Assembly (NCBI GenBank): GCA_900545365.1
Contig: UQYL01000016.1
Location: forward strand, 1 to 30,966
Reading direction: 5' to 3'
Length of the DNA: 30,966 bases
DNA from: an uncultured Dialister sp.
GTDB lineage: Bacteria > Bacillota > Negativicutes > Veillonellales > Dialisteraceae
In this document: positions 23,366-30,966 of the stretch, in pieces
How positions within the stretch are numbered: the first letter of the stretch is position 1
Layout of the letters: each line of letters opens with the position of its first letter
Translations under genes and position numbers: made by a program
Notes under the pieces: model-generated
Told to the model about the DNA's origin: nothing
The model's input: only the letters and a program-made list of their open reading frames with translations
Database searches by the model: none

Positions 23366-24790
23366 ATGGATAACAGAGTAAAACCCATGATCCATAAATT
23401 TAAACAGAACGGCATGAATATCGTCATGGATGTGAACAGCGGCATCGTTCATGTTGTGGACGATATGACTTATGATGTGCTGGATGTCTATACCGGAAAA
23501 AACAGGGAAGATGTGCTGGCGCGCTTCGCCGGCGCGTATGATGAAAAAGAGCTTGCCGAGGTCATGGACGATCTGGACGGCCTTATCGCGAAGGGCATGC
23601 TCTTTGCTGAAATGGATCCGGATTATAAAGTGGCCATCGAAGACAGGCCCATCATCAAGGCGCTTTGCCTGAATATCGCTCACGACTGCAATCTGCGGTG
23701 CCGGTACTGCTTCGCCGGACAGGGCGGCTACGGCAAGTGGCGCATGCTCATGAGCTTCGACGTGGCGCGGCGCGCCGTGGATTTCCTCATCGCCCACAGC
23801 GGGCCCCGGCAGCACTGCGAGATGGACTTCTTCGGCGGCGAACCGCTCATGAACTGGCATGTGGTGCAGCAGACCGTTTCCTATGTGCGGGAGCAGGAGA
23901 AGAAACACAATAAGATCATCAAGCTGTCGCTCACTACGAACGGCATGTACCTCGATGAGGAGAAGGTCAAGTACCTCACGGACAATCACATCGCCCTCAT
24001 TCTCTCGCTGGACGGGCGGAAAGAAAACCACGACCGCATGCGCCCCGGCGTGCACGGCGAAGGCACCTATGACAGGGTGCTGAAAAATCTCCAGTACTGC
24101 GTGGCGCACCGCGACGGGGAAGAGTATTACGTCCGCGGCACCTACACCAAGTACAATCTGGACTTCACCAATGATGTCCTCGACATGGTGGATAAAGGAT
24201 TCCCCGCCGTTTCCATGGAGCCCGTCGTGGGCGACCTGACCGAACCCTACGCCATTCAGGAAGAAGATCTGCCCCGGGTGAAAGAGGAATATGAGACGCT
24301 GGCGAAGGTCTTTATCCAGCGGGAAGAAGAAGGGCATCCTTTCTTCTATTTCCATTTCAATATGAACCTCTGGCAGGGACCGTGCCTGCCGAAGCGACTC
24401 CGCGGCTGCGGCGCGGGCCACGAATACCTTGCGGTCGTGCCGAACGGCGACATCTATCCGTGCCATCAGTTCGTCGGCCGCGACGGCTATGTCATCGGCA
24501 ATGTATACGACGGCCTCACCAATATGAAGATGATGAAGGAATTCCGGGAAAATCACGTGCTGAGCAAACCGGAATGCGTGGACTGCTGGGCGAAATTCTT
24601 CTGCTCCGGCGGCTGCCATGCCAATAACGAGACCTATGCCGGCGATATTCACAAGCCCTTCCATATCAGCTGCGAGATCCAGAAAAAACGCATCGAATGC
24701 GCGCTCATGATCCAGGCGTACAATCAGATGAAGAAACCGCAGGTCATGGAGCAGCCGGGCCTTGCCAAACAGCTGGCGCGGGAAAAATAA
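23366..24790 (+). CDS. scfB: SCIFF peptide maturase, radical SAM/SPASM enzyme
   Basis: Installs thioether crosslinks in the upstream six-cysteine peptide. The N-terminal ~95 residues match the peptide-recognition (RRE-like) region of SCIFF maturases. The radical SAM motif CNLRCRYC provides the CX3CX2C cluster ligands Cys108, Cys112 and Cys115. FFGGEPLMN follows in the SAM domain. The C-terminal SPASM domain contains many Cys residues, including GCGAG, PCHQF and CVDCWAKFFCSGGCH, which would hold auxiliary iron-sulfur clusters. 474 residues is typical. A GGGGGAGA purine run precedes the ATG. Confidence 0.95.
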   Translation: MDNRVKPMIHKFKQNGMNIVMDVNSGIVHVVDDMTYDVLDVYTGKNREDVLARFAGAYDEKELAEVMDDLDGLIAKGMLFAEMDPDYKVAIEDRPIIKALCLNIAHDCNLRCRYCFAGQGGYGKWRMLMSFDVARRAVDFLIAHSGPRQHCEMDFFGGEPLMNWHVVQQTVSYVREQEKKHNKIIKLSLTTNGMYLDEEKVKYLTDNHIALILSLDGRKENHDRMRPGVHGEGTYDRVLKNLQYCVAHRDGEEYYVRGTYTKYNLDFTNDVLDMVDKGFPAVSMEPVVGDLTEPYAIQEEDLPRVKEEYETLAKVFIQREEEGHPFFYFHFNMNLWQGPCLPKRLRGCGAGHEYLAVVPNGDIYPCHQFVGRDGYVIGNVYDGLTNMKMMKEFRENHVLSKPECVDCWAKFFCSGGCHANNETYAGDIHKPFHISCEIQKKRIECALMIQAYNQMKKPQVMEQPGLAKQLAREK

Positions 24791-24802
24791 AAAAAGCACA
24801 GA

Positions 24803-24836
24803 AAAACACCGGAACGCTTTGGCGGGCCGGTGTTTT
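24803..24836 (+). terminator. Intrinsic terminator after the maturase gene
   Basis: AACACCGG / CCGGTGTT stem with a 14-base loop and short T-run. Confidence 0.8.
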
Positions 24837-24855
24837 CATTTTGCGAAAATTCCAG

Positions 24856-24902
24856 AGAAAAGCCCCGCGGGCCGGATCGCATGCCGGTCTGCGGGGCTTT
24901 TC
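24856..24902. terminator. Bidirectional terminator
   Basis: A long stem, AAAAGCCCCGC / GCGGGGCTTTT, encloses a second GC-rich pairing. It ends immediately before the stop codon of the convergent transporter gene, so it chiefly serves the minus strand. Confidence 0.8.
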
Positions 24903-24906
24903 GCAT

Positions 24907-26196
24907 TCAGAACGTGAGCGCGCCGGTGAGATAGCACACGGCGGTCATGACGAGGGTGGAGCCGAAGGCCCAGAGGAAAATAAATTTCTGGTGATCCACA
25001 AGGTCGACCCGGGAAAGGCTGATGAGCACGAGCGTCGCCGCGGCGAGCGGGGAGAGCGGGAAGCCCACGGTCATCTGCCCGAGAACGGCGGCGCGGCCCA
25101 CTTCGACGGGATCGACGCCGAGGGGGACGGCCATTTCATAGATGACAGGGAGAACGCCGAAGTAGTAGGCATCTGTCGGGAAGACGAGGCTGAGGGGCAT
25201 GCTCGTGACGGCGACGGCCAGCGGCAGGAAGCTGCCCATATGGGCGGGAATGAATGAGACGAGCGTCTTCGCCATTTCCGCGACCATTTTCGTTTCCGAA
25301 AGGATGCCTGTGAAACAGCCGGCGGAGAAGATGAGCGCCACGATCATGAGGACTTCTCCGGCGTAATTTTTGAGGCGCGCGGTCTGGTCGTCCAGACGGG
25401 GATAATTGACGGTGAGCGCGATGGCGAAGCCGATCATGAAGATGGTTGCCATGGGCATGACGTCCATGAGAAGGATGGCGATCATGGCGACGGTGAGGAG
25501 GAAATTGAACCAGAACAATTTCGGCCGCTTGGCGGCGGGATCGCTGCCGAGACCGTCAAAGGTGTGCGCGTCGATCTTAAATACGCCGAGGCGCTGCCGC
25601 TCCTTCCGCCCCACATACCAGCAGGCGAAGAGCACCCACGCGATGCCGGCGAACATGGCGGGCACGATGGGATTGAAGACGAGAGAAGAATCGGCGTGGA
25701 GCACGGCCATGACGCGGGTGGTCGGTCCGCTCCAGGGAAGGACGTTCATGACGCCCGCCGCCATGCCGACGGCGAAAGGCAGGATGAGGGGATTCATCTT
25801 GAGCTTCGTCGTGATGGGGAGCATGGCGGTGATGGAAATGATAAATGTAGTCGTGCCGTCGCCGTCGAGAGAGACGAGCATGGCAAGCACCGCCGCTCCG
25901 ATGGTGATCTTGACGGGATCGCCCTTCACGAGCTTCAGAATGCGGTTCACCATGGGGTCAAAAAGCCCGGCGTCGATCATCAGCCCGAAGTACATGACGG
26001 CAAAGATCGGGATCATGGCGGAAGGTGTGACCTTGAGCACGCCGTTGATCATCATTTTCCCGATGTCCAGGCCGAATCCGCCGATGAGGGCGGCAATGAC
26101 GGGAATGCCGATGAGCGCGGCCTGGATGGAGAGCTTTTTCGTCATCGTCGTGTAGAGGAAAATAATAATAGAGGCAAAACCCAATGCGGCGATCAT
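24907..26196 (-). CDS. CitMHS-family transporter
   Basis: 429 residues with about eleven to twelve transmembrane helices, resembling citrate-metal:proton symporters of the CitMHS group in the ion transporter superfamily. Landmarks are LVSLDGDGTTTFIIS in the first half and SMPLSLVFPTDAYYFGVLP in the second, with a charged cytoplasmic loop near residues 195-225. A metal-citrate or related carboxylate substrate is suggested by the family only. It starts 20 bases after the creatininase-family gene, so the pair is probably one operon. AGGAGGGCC precedes the ATG. Confidence 0.85.
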   Translation of the reverse strand: MIAALGFASIIIFLYTTMTKKLSIQAALIGIPVIAALIGGFGLDIGKMMINGVLKVTPSAMIPIFAVMYFGLMIDAGLFDPMVNRILKLVKGDPVKITIGAAVLAMLVSLDGDGTTTFIISITAMLPITTKLKMNPLILPFAVGMAAGVMNVLPWSGPTTRVMAVLHADSSLVFNPIVPAMFAGIAWVLFACWYVGRKERQRLGVFKIDAHTFDGLGSDPAAKRPKLFWFNFLLTVAMIAILLMDVMPMATIFMIGFAIALTVNYPRLDDQTARLKNYAGEVLMIVALIFSAGCFTGILSETKMVAEMAKTLVSFIPAHMGSFLPLAVAVTSMPLSLVFPTDAYYFGVLPVIYEMAVPLGVDPVEVGRAAVLGQMTVGFPLSPLAAATLVLISLSRVDLVDHQKFIFLWAFGSTLVMTAVCYLTGALTF

Positions 26197-26216
26197 AAGA
26201 GGCCCTCCTTTCCGGT

Positions 26217-27002
26217 TCAGATATGGGTATCGTTTTCTTTGATGATCCGCACCATTTCACAGCAGGCGCTGACAAGGTGCTCCACGATCTTCTCGCCCCG
26301 CTCCGCGCTGGACGCGAAGGGATCGCCCATGACGCCCTGCTTCGTGACGTCGTCCATATCCATGTAGAGATTGAACGGCACGCCGCCGACCATGCCCTTT
26401 TTGAGGCCTGCCACGGGGACGCCTTTATACTCTTTGATGGTCTCCACCGGGCCGAGCAGATCCATGCGCATGAATTCCGGATACAGGTAGAGCATGACGG
26501 AGGTGACCGGATCGCCGCCGTGGCCGGAGGAATCCGGGCCGTCCCCGTAGATTTCCTTTTTCGCTTTTTCCGTAAGGCCCTGCCAGAGGTCGATGGAGAA
26601 GCACGTGAGGCCTTTCTCCCGGCGGAGACGACGCGCCACATCTTCAATGGTGGGCGTATTGCCGGCGTGGCCGTTGATGAAGAAGAGCTTTGTCACGCCG
26701 TGCTCCGTGAGGCTCTGCACCACGTCGGTGATGACCGCTTCCACCGTGGAGGGGCGGAGGGAAATGGTGCCGGGAAATCCGCGGAAATATTCGCTGCATC
26801 CGAAGGGGATGACGGGAATGTAGTAAGCGCCGGAGCGCTCCGCGACCCGCCGGGCGATGGCTTCCGCCGCCAGATAATCGCCGGTGAGCGTGTGAATGCC
26901 CTGCTGCTCCGTGGAGCCCATGGGAATGAGGATGACCGGGTCCTCCGCGAAGACTTTTTCAATTTCCTTCCATGTCATATGGTACAGTGCGTGTTTTTCC
27001 AT
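26217..27002 (-). CDS. Creatininase-family amidohydrolase
   Basis: 261 residues of the creatininase superfamily, cytosolic metal-dependent hydrolases of cyclic or linear amide bonds (creatininase, ArfB, MftE). Metal-ligand motifs are GSTEQQGIHTLTGDY (Glu32, His37, Asp42) and NGHAGN. The usual HAGE-type motif appears as GHGGDPVTS, with Asp where Glu is commonest, so the activity may differ from true creatininase. It is the first gene of a minus-strand operon with the CitMHS transporter, divergent from a GntR regulator. An AGGAGGG ribosome binding site precedes the ATG. Confidence 0.87.
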   Translation of the reverse strand: MEKHALYHMTWKEIEKVFAEDPVILIPMGSTEQQGIHTLTGDYLAAEAIARRVAERSGAYYIPVIPFGCSEYFRGFPGTISLRPSTVEAVITDVVQSLTEHGVTKLFFINGHAGNTPTIEDVARRLRREKGLTCFSIDLWQGLTEKAKKEIYGDGPDSSGHGGDPVTSVMLYLYPEFMRMDLLGPVETIKEYKGVPVAGLKKGMVGGVPFNLYMDMDDVTKQGVMGDPFASSAERGEKIVEHLVSACCEMVRIIKENDTHI

Positions 27003-27033
27003 AAGAATCCCTCCTATTCACTTTCTTCATATA

Positions 27034-27057
27034 ATTATGAGTTTCTAATATCATAAT
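27034..27057. promoter_or_regulatory. Candidate GntR operator
   Basis: ATTATGA (27034-27040) and TCATAAT (27051-27057) form a perfect seven-base inverted repeat with a ten-base centre, in the AT-rich gap between the creatininase and GntR genes. It is placed to control both directions. Confidence 0.5.
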
Positions 27058-27142
27058 ATTACAAAGAATAGGGAGAATCAAGGAATCTGGCGAGCAGAGG
27101 ACGGATAGGATAAGATAGAAGCAGGAAGAAGGAGGGAGAGAC

Positions 27143-27865
27143 ATGCGGCAGACTTTGAGCCTGCGGATCTATCAGGATCTGTACAGCAAGATCCGCAGCC
27201 ATTTTTACAAGCCCGGGGAGCAGCTCCCCACGGAAGTCGTCCTTTCGGAAATGTATAATGCCAGCCTTTCTCCGGTGCGGCAGGCGCTGGGAAAACTGGA
27301 GAGCGGGCAGCTCATCGTGCGCGTGCCCGGGAAGGGGACTTTCGTGGCGGAGTCCATGCCGTGGGAAAACATGCTGGCCATGAGCGGATTCGGTGTTCAT
27401 TTCATCGATAAAAAGATCGACAGCGATGACGTGCGGTGCCCGACGGAAGAATGCCGGCGGAAAGTCATGCCGGAAGAGGTGAGGCGGCTGTTTCGGACGG
27501 AAGAAGGGAAGGAATGGACGTTTCTCTCCCGCGTGCGCTATGTGAACGGGCAGCCCCTGTTTTATCTGAATCATTATTTTGAAAGGCCGGGGCCGGAAGA
27601 AGTTTTCCGGGCGGGAGAGATCAAATCGCTCCGCCGGTTCCTCGCGCCGTACGGCGTGCGCCCGGCGTATGTGTCGGAACGGGTCCAGGCGGTGGCGGCG
27701 GACGGGGCGCTGGGGCGGATCCTTTCCGTGCCGGAAGGCTATCCGCTTCTGAAGATCGTTCGGCGGGAACTGGACGGGGAATACCGTCCAGTCATCTGCG
27801 GCGAATATTATGTCAATTCTGAAAAATGGGATTACCGCGTGCAGTACAATGCGGGCGAACTGTGA
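27143..27865 (+). CDS. GntR family (HutC-type, UTRA) transcriptional regulator
   Basis: 240 residues. The N-terminal winged helix (about residues 7-70) has YKPGEQLPTEVVLSEMYNAS and LSPVRQALGKLESGQLIVR, and is followed by a VPGKGTFVAE wing. The C-terminal UTRA effector domain (about 90-235) ends near VICGEYYVNSEKWDYRV, typical of HutC-like sensors of small metabolites. It likely senses a metabolite of the flanking amidohydrolase/transporter genes. AGAAGGAGGGAG precedes the ATG. The M20 gene follows 25 bases later. Confidence 0.93.
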   Translation: MRQTLSLRIYQDLYSKIRSHFYKPGEQLPTEVVLSEMYNASLSPVRQALGKLESGQLIVRVPGKGTFVAESMPWENMLAMSGFGVHFIDKKIDSDDVRCPTEECRRKVMPEEVRRLFRTEEGKEWTFLSRVRYVNGQPLFYLNHYFERPGPEEVFRAGEIKSLRRFLAPYGVRPAYVSERVQAVAADGALGRILSVPEGYPLLKIVRRELDGEYRPVICGEYYVNSEKWDYRVQYNAGEL

Positions 27866-27890
27866 GCCCGGCGGAGAAACGGAGGAAAAT

Positions 27891-29082
27891 ATGTCGAAGA
27901 TCATGGACAGAATGAAAGAACTGGAAGCGGAGTATATCGAGATCCGCCGGGCCATCCACCAGCATCCGGAGACGGCTTTCGAGAAAAAAGGAAACGACGG
28001 AGCTGGTCGTGAGAGAGCTGGAGCGGTACGGCATCGAAGTCTTTCGGAACGGGGAAGACACCGGCGCCGTGGGCGTGCTGCGCGGCGCCCTGCCGGGAAA
28101 GACCGTCGCTCTCCGGGCAGACATCGACGCGCTGCCCATGCAGGAAGAGACGGGGCTTCCCTTTGCTTCGGAAATTCCCGGCCGGTGCCATGCCTGCGGT
28201 CATGATATCCATACGGCAGCGCTCCTGGCCGCGGCGCGGCTCCTCAGCGAGCATCGGGAGCAGCTGCGCGGGACGGTGAAATTTTTCTTTCAGCCGGCGG
28301 AGGAAAAGCTGGGCGGCGCGAAGAGCCTGATCGCCCATGGATTCCTGGACGACGCGGACGCCATCTTCGGCGCGCACACCTGGCCGGACGTGCCGGGCGG
28401 CTCCGTAGGGATAAAAAGAGGCGCGGCCATGGCCGGTTCGGATACCTTCCGCATCACCATCACCGCCCCGGGCGGCCACGCGGCGCATCCCCACAAAACG
28501 CCGGATCCCATCGCAGCGGCGGCGTACATGATCACCCAGATCCAGACCATCGTGGCGCGGGAGCTGAATCCCCTCGATTCCGCCGTGATCACCGTGGGGA
28601 AAATGACAGCCGGCACGGCGGCCAACATCATTCCGTCTGAAGTCGTGCTGGAAGGCTCCATGCGATACCTGCTTCCGGCGGTGCGCGCGCAGATCCATGA
28701 CAGCCTCCGGCGCATCGCGGAAGGGACGGGAACGGCGCTCCACGTAAAGACCGCGGTAGAGATCATTCCCGGCTGCGGCCCGGTGATCGGCGCGGATGAA
28801 CTGGTCAGCATGGCGGAAGCATCGGCGGCGCGGCTTCTCGGAGAGGAGAAAGTGGAGATCCTTCCTTCCGCCTCCATGGGCTCCGAAGACTTTGCCTTCT
28901 ATTTGGAAAAGAAGCCGGGCGCATTCTTCCGGATCGGCACGGGCGGAGAATCCGCGGAAAGCTGCCTGCCGCTCCACAATAACCGGCTCATTTTCAATGA
29001 AGCGGCCATCGCCGCCGGCGCGGTGACCTTCTGCGGGATCGTATTCCTCTTTACCGGCTCCGATCTGTCTGCCCTGGAATAA
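27891..29082 (+). pseudogene. M20D family amidohydrolase, split by a +1 frameshift
   Basis: An M20 metallo-amidohydrolase of the IAL-hydrolase/hippurate hydrolase type. It starts at ATG 27891 after GGAGG, with IRRAIHQHPETAFE, but the frame breaks at an A6 tract (27984-27989). Removing one A gives FEKKETTELVVRELERYG, and the remainder reads on uninterrupted from about 28009. Metal motifs are intact in the second part: ALRADIDALPM, CHACGHDIHTAALL, QPAEEKLGG and the catalytic-domain end LPSASMGSEDF. Without the break the protein would be about 397 residues, as expected. A sequencing indel, a recent mutation or phase variation are all possible. Confidence 0.85.
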
Positions 29083-29090
29083 GGGCATCA

Positions 29091-29123
29091 AAAAAAGACC
29101 TGAGAAAAACTCAGGCCTTTTTT
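29091..29123. terminator. Bidirectional intrinsic terminator
   Basis: CCTGAG / CTCAGG stem with an AAAAA loop, an A-run to the left and a T-run to the right. It serves the amidohydrolase and the convergent secreted-protein gene. Confidence 0.85.
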
Positions 29124-29126
29124 GAT

Positions 29127-29711
29127 TTACTGGATGACGATCGTGCTCACCGCCGAATCCTCCGCGGTGAATGTACCGGCTTTCTTATCGTAGACAAGAA
29201 CGTGATCCTGCGTGGTGCCCGCCGCGTCGGATAAATGGAGGATCAGGTCCTTTTTCTGTACTTCAATGGAAGCGGACGTCCAGTCGCCCGGAACCGATGA
29301 CGCGTCGAAGGCGGTCTTGAATTTTCCGCCGCTGTAAGAAACGACGAGGCATCCGCCGGGCGCGCCCGTGTCGATAATGTAGAATCGTTTCCCGTTATCC
29401 GTATTGATGACGGGCGTCACGGAAACGATCGCATTCTTTACCGCGCCGGAAGTCTGCGTCAGGCAGGGAAGCTGCAGAGCGAAGGCATCCTCGTCAGCCA
29501 TGTCGCCGTACAGGAAATAGAACGATGCCGTGTCCTCAGCAGGAGAAACGGAGACCTTCAGAAATTGTTCAGACGACAGAGAAATACGGGCCGCGCTCGT
29601 TCCGCCTTCCGTGAAAAAACGGGCTTCCGCGCTTTCCATCCAGTCGGCGCGCGCGGAGAACGGAAAAAGAAACAGCGCACATGCGGCAGCTGCCAGGATC
29701 TTTTTATTCAT
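29127..29711 (-). CDS. Small secreted protein of unknown function
   Basis: 194 residues. A classic Sec signal peptide, MNKKILAAAACALFLFPF then SARA-DW, predicts cleavage near residue 22 and export to the periplasm or outside. The mature part is rich in beta-prone segments (FLKVSVSPAED, KRFYIIDTGAPGG, KKDLILHLSD) and carries two cysteines, at LPCLT and GGCLV, that could form a disulfide. I recognise no family. An AAAGGAGG ribosome binding site precedes the ATG. It is monocistronic between the amidohydrolase and the rRNA operon. Confidence 0.75.
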   Translation of the reverse strand: MNKKILAAAACALFLFPFSARADWMESAEARFFTEGGTSAARISLSSEQFLKVSVSPAEDTASFYFLYGDMADEDAFALQLPCLTQTSGAVKNAIVSVTPVINTDNGKRFYIIDTGAPGGCLVVSYSGGKFKTAFDASSVPGDWTSASIEVQKKDLILHLSDAAGTTQDHVLVYDKKAGTFTAEDSAVSTIVIQ

Positions 29712-29756
29712 CGTGAGACCTCCTTTGCAGAAATTTACCTTTTTATTATTACCCCC

Positions 29757-29762
29757 ATTATA
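29757..29762 (-). promoter_or_regulatory. Candidate -10 box for the secreted-protein gene
   Basis: A TATAAT on the minus strand lies about 45 bases upstream of the start codon. The -35 is poor (TTCCTT). Bases 29763-29886 otherwise show nothing I can identify. Confidence 0.4.
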
Positions 29763-29886
29763 CAGAGAAGCGGCAGAGAAAGGAAGCGGCGCGGCTGACG
29801 GGCGGATATTTGTTCCGGGGAAACGAAGAATAAATACAGCCTAATTTCAGATAGAGACTGTCTTAAAAGAAAAGCGAGAAAAACCG

Positions 29887-29915
29887 TTGACGGAAAGCGG
29901 CGGCCGTGATAAGAT
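29887..29915 (+). promoter_or_regulatory. rRNA operon promoter, upstream copy
   Basis: TTGACG (29887-29892), a 17-base spacer and TAAGAT (29910-29915) with a TG extension. A GC hairpin (GCCGAACGGC region, about 29926-29939) follows the expected start. Confidence 0.7.
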
Positions 29916-29980
29916 AACCAACGTCGCCGAACGGCGGCGCCCTCCCGAAACTTCTTCAAAAAGAAATTTCAAAAAAGGGC

Positions 29981-30009
29981 TTGACAGCAAATGACAAATT
30001 TGCTATCAT
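29981..30009 (+). promoter_or_regulatory. rRNA operon promoter, downstream copy
   Basis: A perfect TTGACA (29981-29986), a 17-base spacer and TATCAT (30004-30009) with a TGC extension. Tandem promoters in front of 16S are usual for rRNA operons. Confidence 0.88.
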
Positions 30010-30015
30010 GTGAAA

Positions 30016-30130
30016 GTCGCATCGAGCGGCTGGTTCTTTGAAAACTGAACAGTACAGCGAACTATATGCCGATGTGCAGGATAGCAATATCCCGCAAATC
30101 ATTTGAGAAATAACAATGGCATCGAGCCAT
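30016..30130 (+). other. rRNA leader with two ATCGA-loop hairpins
   Basis: GTCGC-ATCGA-GCGGC at 30016-30030 and ATGGC-ATCGA-GCCAT at 30116-30130 share a five-base loop and are exactly 100 bases apart. Between them is TTCTTTGAAAACTGAACAG, a sequence common in Firmicutes rRNA leaders and probably tied to antitermination or processing. Confidence 0.6.
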
Positions 30131-30140
30131 CAAACGATCT

Positions 30141-30966
<826 letters not shown>

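Noticed and set aside
26217..27002. MftE-like peptidase acting on the nearby radical SAM peptide product
   Set aside because: MftE is a creatininase homologue, but this gene is in a different operon on the opposite strand with a transporter and regulator, and no mycofactocin precursor or other mft gene is present.
27984..27990. Programmed -1 ribosomal frameshifting at A AAA AAG
   Set aside because: The heptamer resembles a slippery site, but the downstream frame requires a +1 shift (or loss of one A). A -1 slip would not restore the protein.
27810..28205. Separate 131-codon gene overlapping the GntR gene end
   Set aside because: Its middle part is the true start of the M20 amidohydrolase (from 27891), and its tail after the A6 tract is out-of-frame Arg-rich text.
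30016..30130. ANTAR regulator target in the rRNA leader
   Set aside because: Loops have five bases, hairpins are about 85 bases apart and no terminator overlaps them, so the known target architecture is not met.

Overview
The window reads as chromosomal DNA from an anaerobic Negativicutes bacterium of the Veillonellaceae, most likely Dialister or a close relative. The main evidence is the partial 16S rRNA gene at the right end, whose variable regions look Dialister-like from memory; no alignment was run. GC-rich coding sequence, strong AGGAGG ribosome binding sites and Firmicutes-type promoters and terminators agree. I see no prophage, plasmid or transposase.

Layout. Bases 1-1030 are a gene-free, repeat-rich island. 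Bases 1033-6870 carry a PepT-like peptidase, DNA polymerase IV (minus), an M18 aminopeptidase, a flavodoxin-fold reductase with an NTF2-like partner (minus), a divergent HxlR regulator with a clear promoter and candidate operator, and a Gdx/SugE-type small multidrug resistance exporter behind a structured leader. Bases 6880-7650 are a second island carrying the same repeat family, including a near-identical inverted copy of bases 1-102. Then come glmS, trpS, an unknown polytopic membrane protein (minus), a nicotinamidase-like hydrolase overlapping thiL, and gpmA. A tight tsaE-tsaB-rimI-tsaD cluster (tRNA t6A synthesis and ribosomal protein acetylation) follows and runs directly into a cytosolic PdtaS-type histidine kinase and an ANTAR-domain response regulator. 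murB, galE and a P-loop/Asp23-like protein follow, then tRNA-Pro and tRNA-Gly on the minus strand.

Bases 22387-24790 hold a coiled-coil protein and a SCIFF ranthipeptide system: a 51-residue six-cysteine precursor, an intervening terminator, and the radical SAM/SPASM maturase. Next is a divergent catabolic-looking locus: a creatininase-family hydrolase and CitMHS-type transporter on the minus strand, and a GntR/UTRA regulator and an M20 amidohydrolase on the plus strand. The amidohydrolase is split by an apparent one-base frameshift in an A6 tract. A small secreted protein precedes an rRNA operon with two tandem promoters, and 16S rRNA is cut off by the window edge.

The points most worth a second look are the dispersed repeat family, the SCIFF operon with its internal terminator, the leader of the SMR exporter, the tsaD-kinase-ANTAR linkage, the P-loop/Asp23 fusion, and the frameshifted amidohydrolase.
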